This document shows, piece after piece, positions 63,200 to 64,000 of a DNA stretch of 64,000 nt. The stretch is from Pseudomonadota bacterium. Its GTDB lineage: Bacteria; Pseudomonadota; Alphaproteobacteria; Acetobacterales; Acetobacteraceae. Made by a program: the position numbers and the translations under genes. The notes beneath the pieces were generated by a model. It was not told where the DNA came from. It worked only from the letters and a program-made list of their open reading frames with translations, and did no database searches. Positions within the stretch are counted from its first letter, which is position 1. The number at the start of each line of letters is the position of its first letter. The DNA is taken from contig JAJZFA010000048.1 in the NCBI GenBank assembly GCA_021805565.1, positions 1 to 64,000 of the forward strand, read 5' to 3'.

Positions 63200-64000
63200 T
63201 GCGCGTTTTTACCGATTGGCAGGATGTGCCGCCCGACGCGCGTGGCGCCACGGTTGCCCTGGGCAATTTCGACGGTGTCCATCGCGGCCACGCCAGCGTC
63301 ATCAAAGCCGCGCACGCGGCTCGGCCCGATGCGCCGCTGGCCGTGCTGACATTCGAACCGCATCCGCGCGAGGTCTTTCGCCCCGACGATCCGCCGTTTC
63401 GCCTGACCTTATCGGCCGAACGCGCCGACGCCCTGGCCGCGTTGGGCGTCGATCTGTTGTACGAACTGCCGTTCAACCACGCGTTCAGCCTGATGACCGC
63501 CGGCGATTTCGTGGAACGGGTTCTGCATGAAGGTTTCGGCGCGCGCCATCTTGTGTCCGGTCAGGATTTTGCCTTCGGCCACCGTCGCGGCGGAAGCACC
63601 GGCCTGCTCGCCGCCCGTGCCGAATCGCTAGGTATGGGCCTGACGTTGGTGCCGCCGGTCACCGACGCGCAAGGGCCGTTGTCGTCGACCCGCATTCGCC
63701 GGGCGCTACAAGACGGCTACCCCGAGCGGGCGACGGCGGAGCTGGGGCGTCCGTGGGCGATCCGCGGCATTGTAAGCCATGGCGACAAACGCGGCCGCAC
63801 GATCGGCTTTCCCACCGCCAATGTGCCGCTGGGCCGGCATCTGGAACCGGCCCGGGGGGTCTATGCGACGACCGTCAGGCTGGCCGATGGATCCGGCCAT
63901 GACGGTGTCGCCAATATCGGCCGGCGCCCGACGGTGAATGCCGGAACGGAAAGCCGGTTGGAGGTCAATCTGTTCGGCTTCGCCGGCGATATTTACGGCA
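63199..64000 (+). CDS. ribF: Bifunctional riboflavin kinase/FAD synthetase (partial, runs off window)
   Basis: RibF phosphorylates riboflavin to FMN and adenylates FMN to FAD. The visible 267 residues include the nucleotidyltransferase motif VALGNFDGVHRGH near residues 19-31, the GQDFAFGHRRGG region, the STRIRRAL motif and the beginning of the kinase domain (GDKRGRTIGFPTANVP). The 3' end is cut by the window edge; the full protein should be about 310 residues. The ATG at 63199 is the only start in frame after an in-frame stop upstream, and it overlaps a short leader ORF. tRNA-Gln lies just before it. Confidence 0.94.
   Translation, partial: MRVFTDWQDVPPDARGATVALGNFDGVHRGHASVIKAAHAARPDAPLAVLTFEPHPREVFRPDDPPFRLTLSAERADALAALGVDLLYELPFNHAFSLMTAGDFVERVLHEGFGARHLVSGQDFAFGHRRGGSTGLLAARAESLGMGLTLVPPVTDAQGPLSSTRIRRALQDGYPERATAELGRPWAIRGIVSHGDKRGRTIGFPTANVPLGRHLEPARGVYATTVRLADGSGHDGVANIGRRPTVNAGTESRLEVNLFGFAGDIYG

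Overview
The window looks like chromosomal DNA of a GC-rich alphaproteobacterium, most likely of the Acetobacteraceae/Rhodospirillales type (inference). The evidence is the atpHAGDC gene order, a proton-translocating transhydrogenase split into pntAA/pntAB/pntB, a lepB-rnc-era cluster, a Cys-type (metal-dependent) KDO8P synthase, abundant TRAP and aromatic-catabolism genes, and intergenic spaces that are short except at a few repeat-bearing sites. One tRNA gene, tRNA-Gln(UUG), was found, and no rRNA, CRISPR array or prophage.

Layout. 1-0.75 kb: the end of a repeat element, then a DinJ/YafQ-type toxin-antitoxin pair. 1.3-4.3 kb: lepB-rnc-era plus a TRIC-like membrane protein, in one tightly coupled operon. 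4.3-6.9 kb: a family 9 glycosyltransferase, a PPOX-type flavin enzyme and a secreted CHAP amidase, all on the minus strand. 7.2-11.8 kb: kdsA, a Rieske oxygenase (alpha, beta) with gentisate 1,2-dioxygenase, and a divergent SDR. 11.8-15.6 kb: vapBC and the transhydrogenase operon. 15.7-18.7 kb: an overlapping three-gene unit of a pseudo-caspase with a peptidoglycan-binding domain, a c-type-heme DUF3365/HAMP membrane sensor and a Ser/Thr protein kinase. 19-25.7 kb: a peptide-type ABC transporter without a binding protein, then a complete TRAP transporter. 26-36 kb: a secreted protein, a PAS membrane protein without an output domain, a CNNM/CorC protein coupled to a HAD phosphatase, three small envelope proteins and a large hybrid histidine kinase. 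36.4-41.3 kb: F1 ATP synthase operon. 41.7-45.4 kb: an SPFH-like membrane protein and a glycogen-debranching-type enzyme. 45.7-56.7 kb: a catabolic region with quiC-pcaG-pcaH (dehydroshikimate to protocatechuate to ring cleavage), rmuC, a beta-helix protein, an SDR, a broken LVIVD-repeat gene, an LLM flavin oxidoreductase and an HSL-type esterase. 56.9-64 kb: a cupin with a histone-like tail, a CbiX-type chelatase, ETF-ubiquinone oxidoreductase, a TPR lipoprotein, ispE, tRNA-Gln, and ribF, which runs off the end of the window.

The most interesting non-gene signals are repeats. A roughly 120-bp element occurs three times (26.7, 32.3 and 41.5 kb). Each copy lies in the space between two convergent genes, and each folds into two hairpins whose arms change together between copies. 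A different element, 147 bp with terminal inverted repeats and a 3-bp duplication, sits in frame inside the LVIVD gene, and an end of the same family lies at the left edge of the window. The best candidate for an undescribed protein system is the pseudo-caspase/heme sensor/kinase operon. All functions are assigned by reading motifs; no database search was run.
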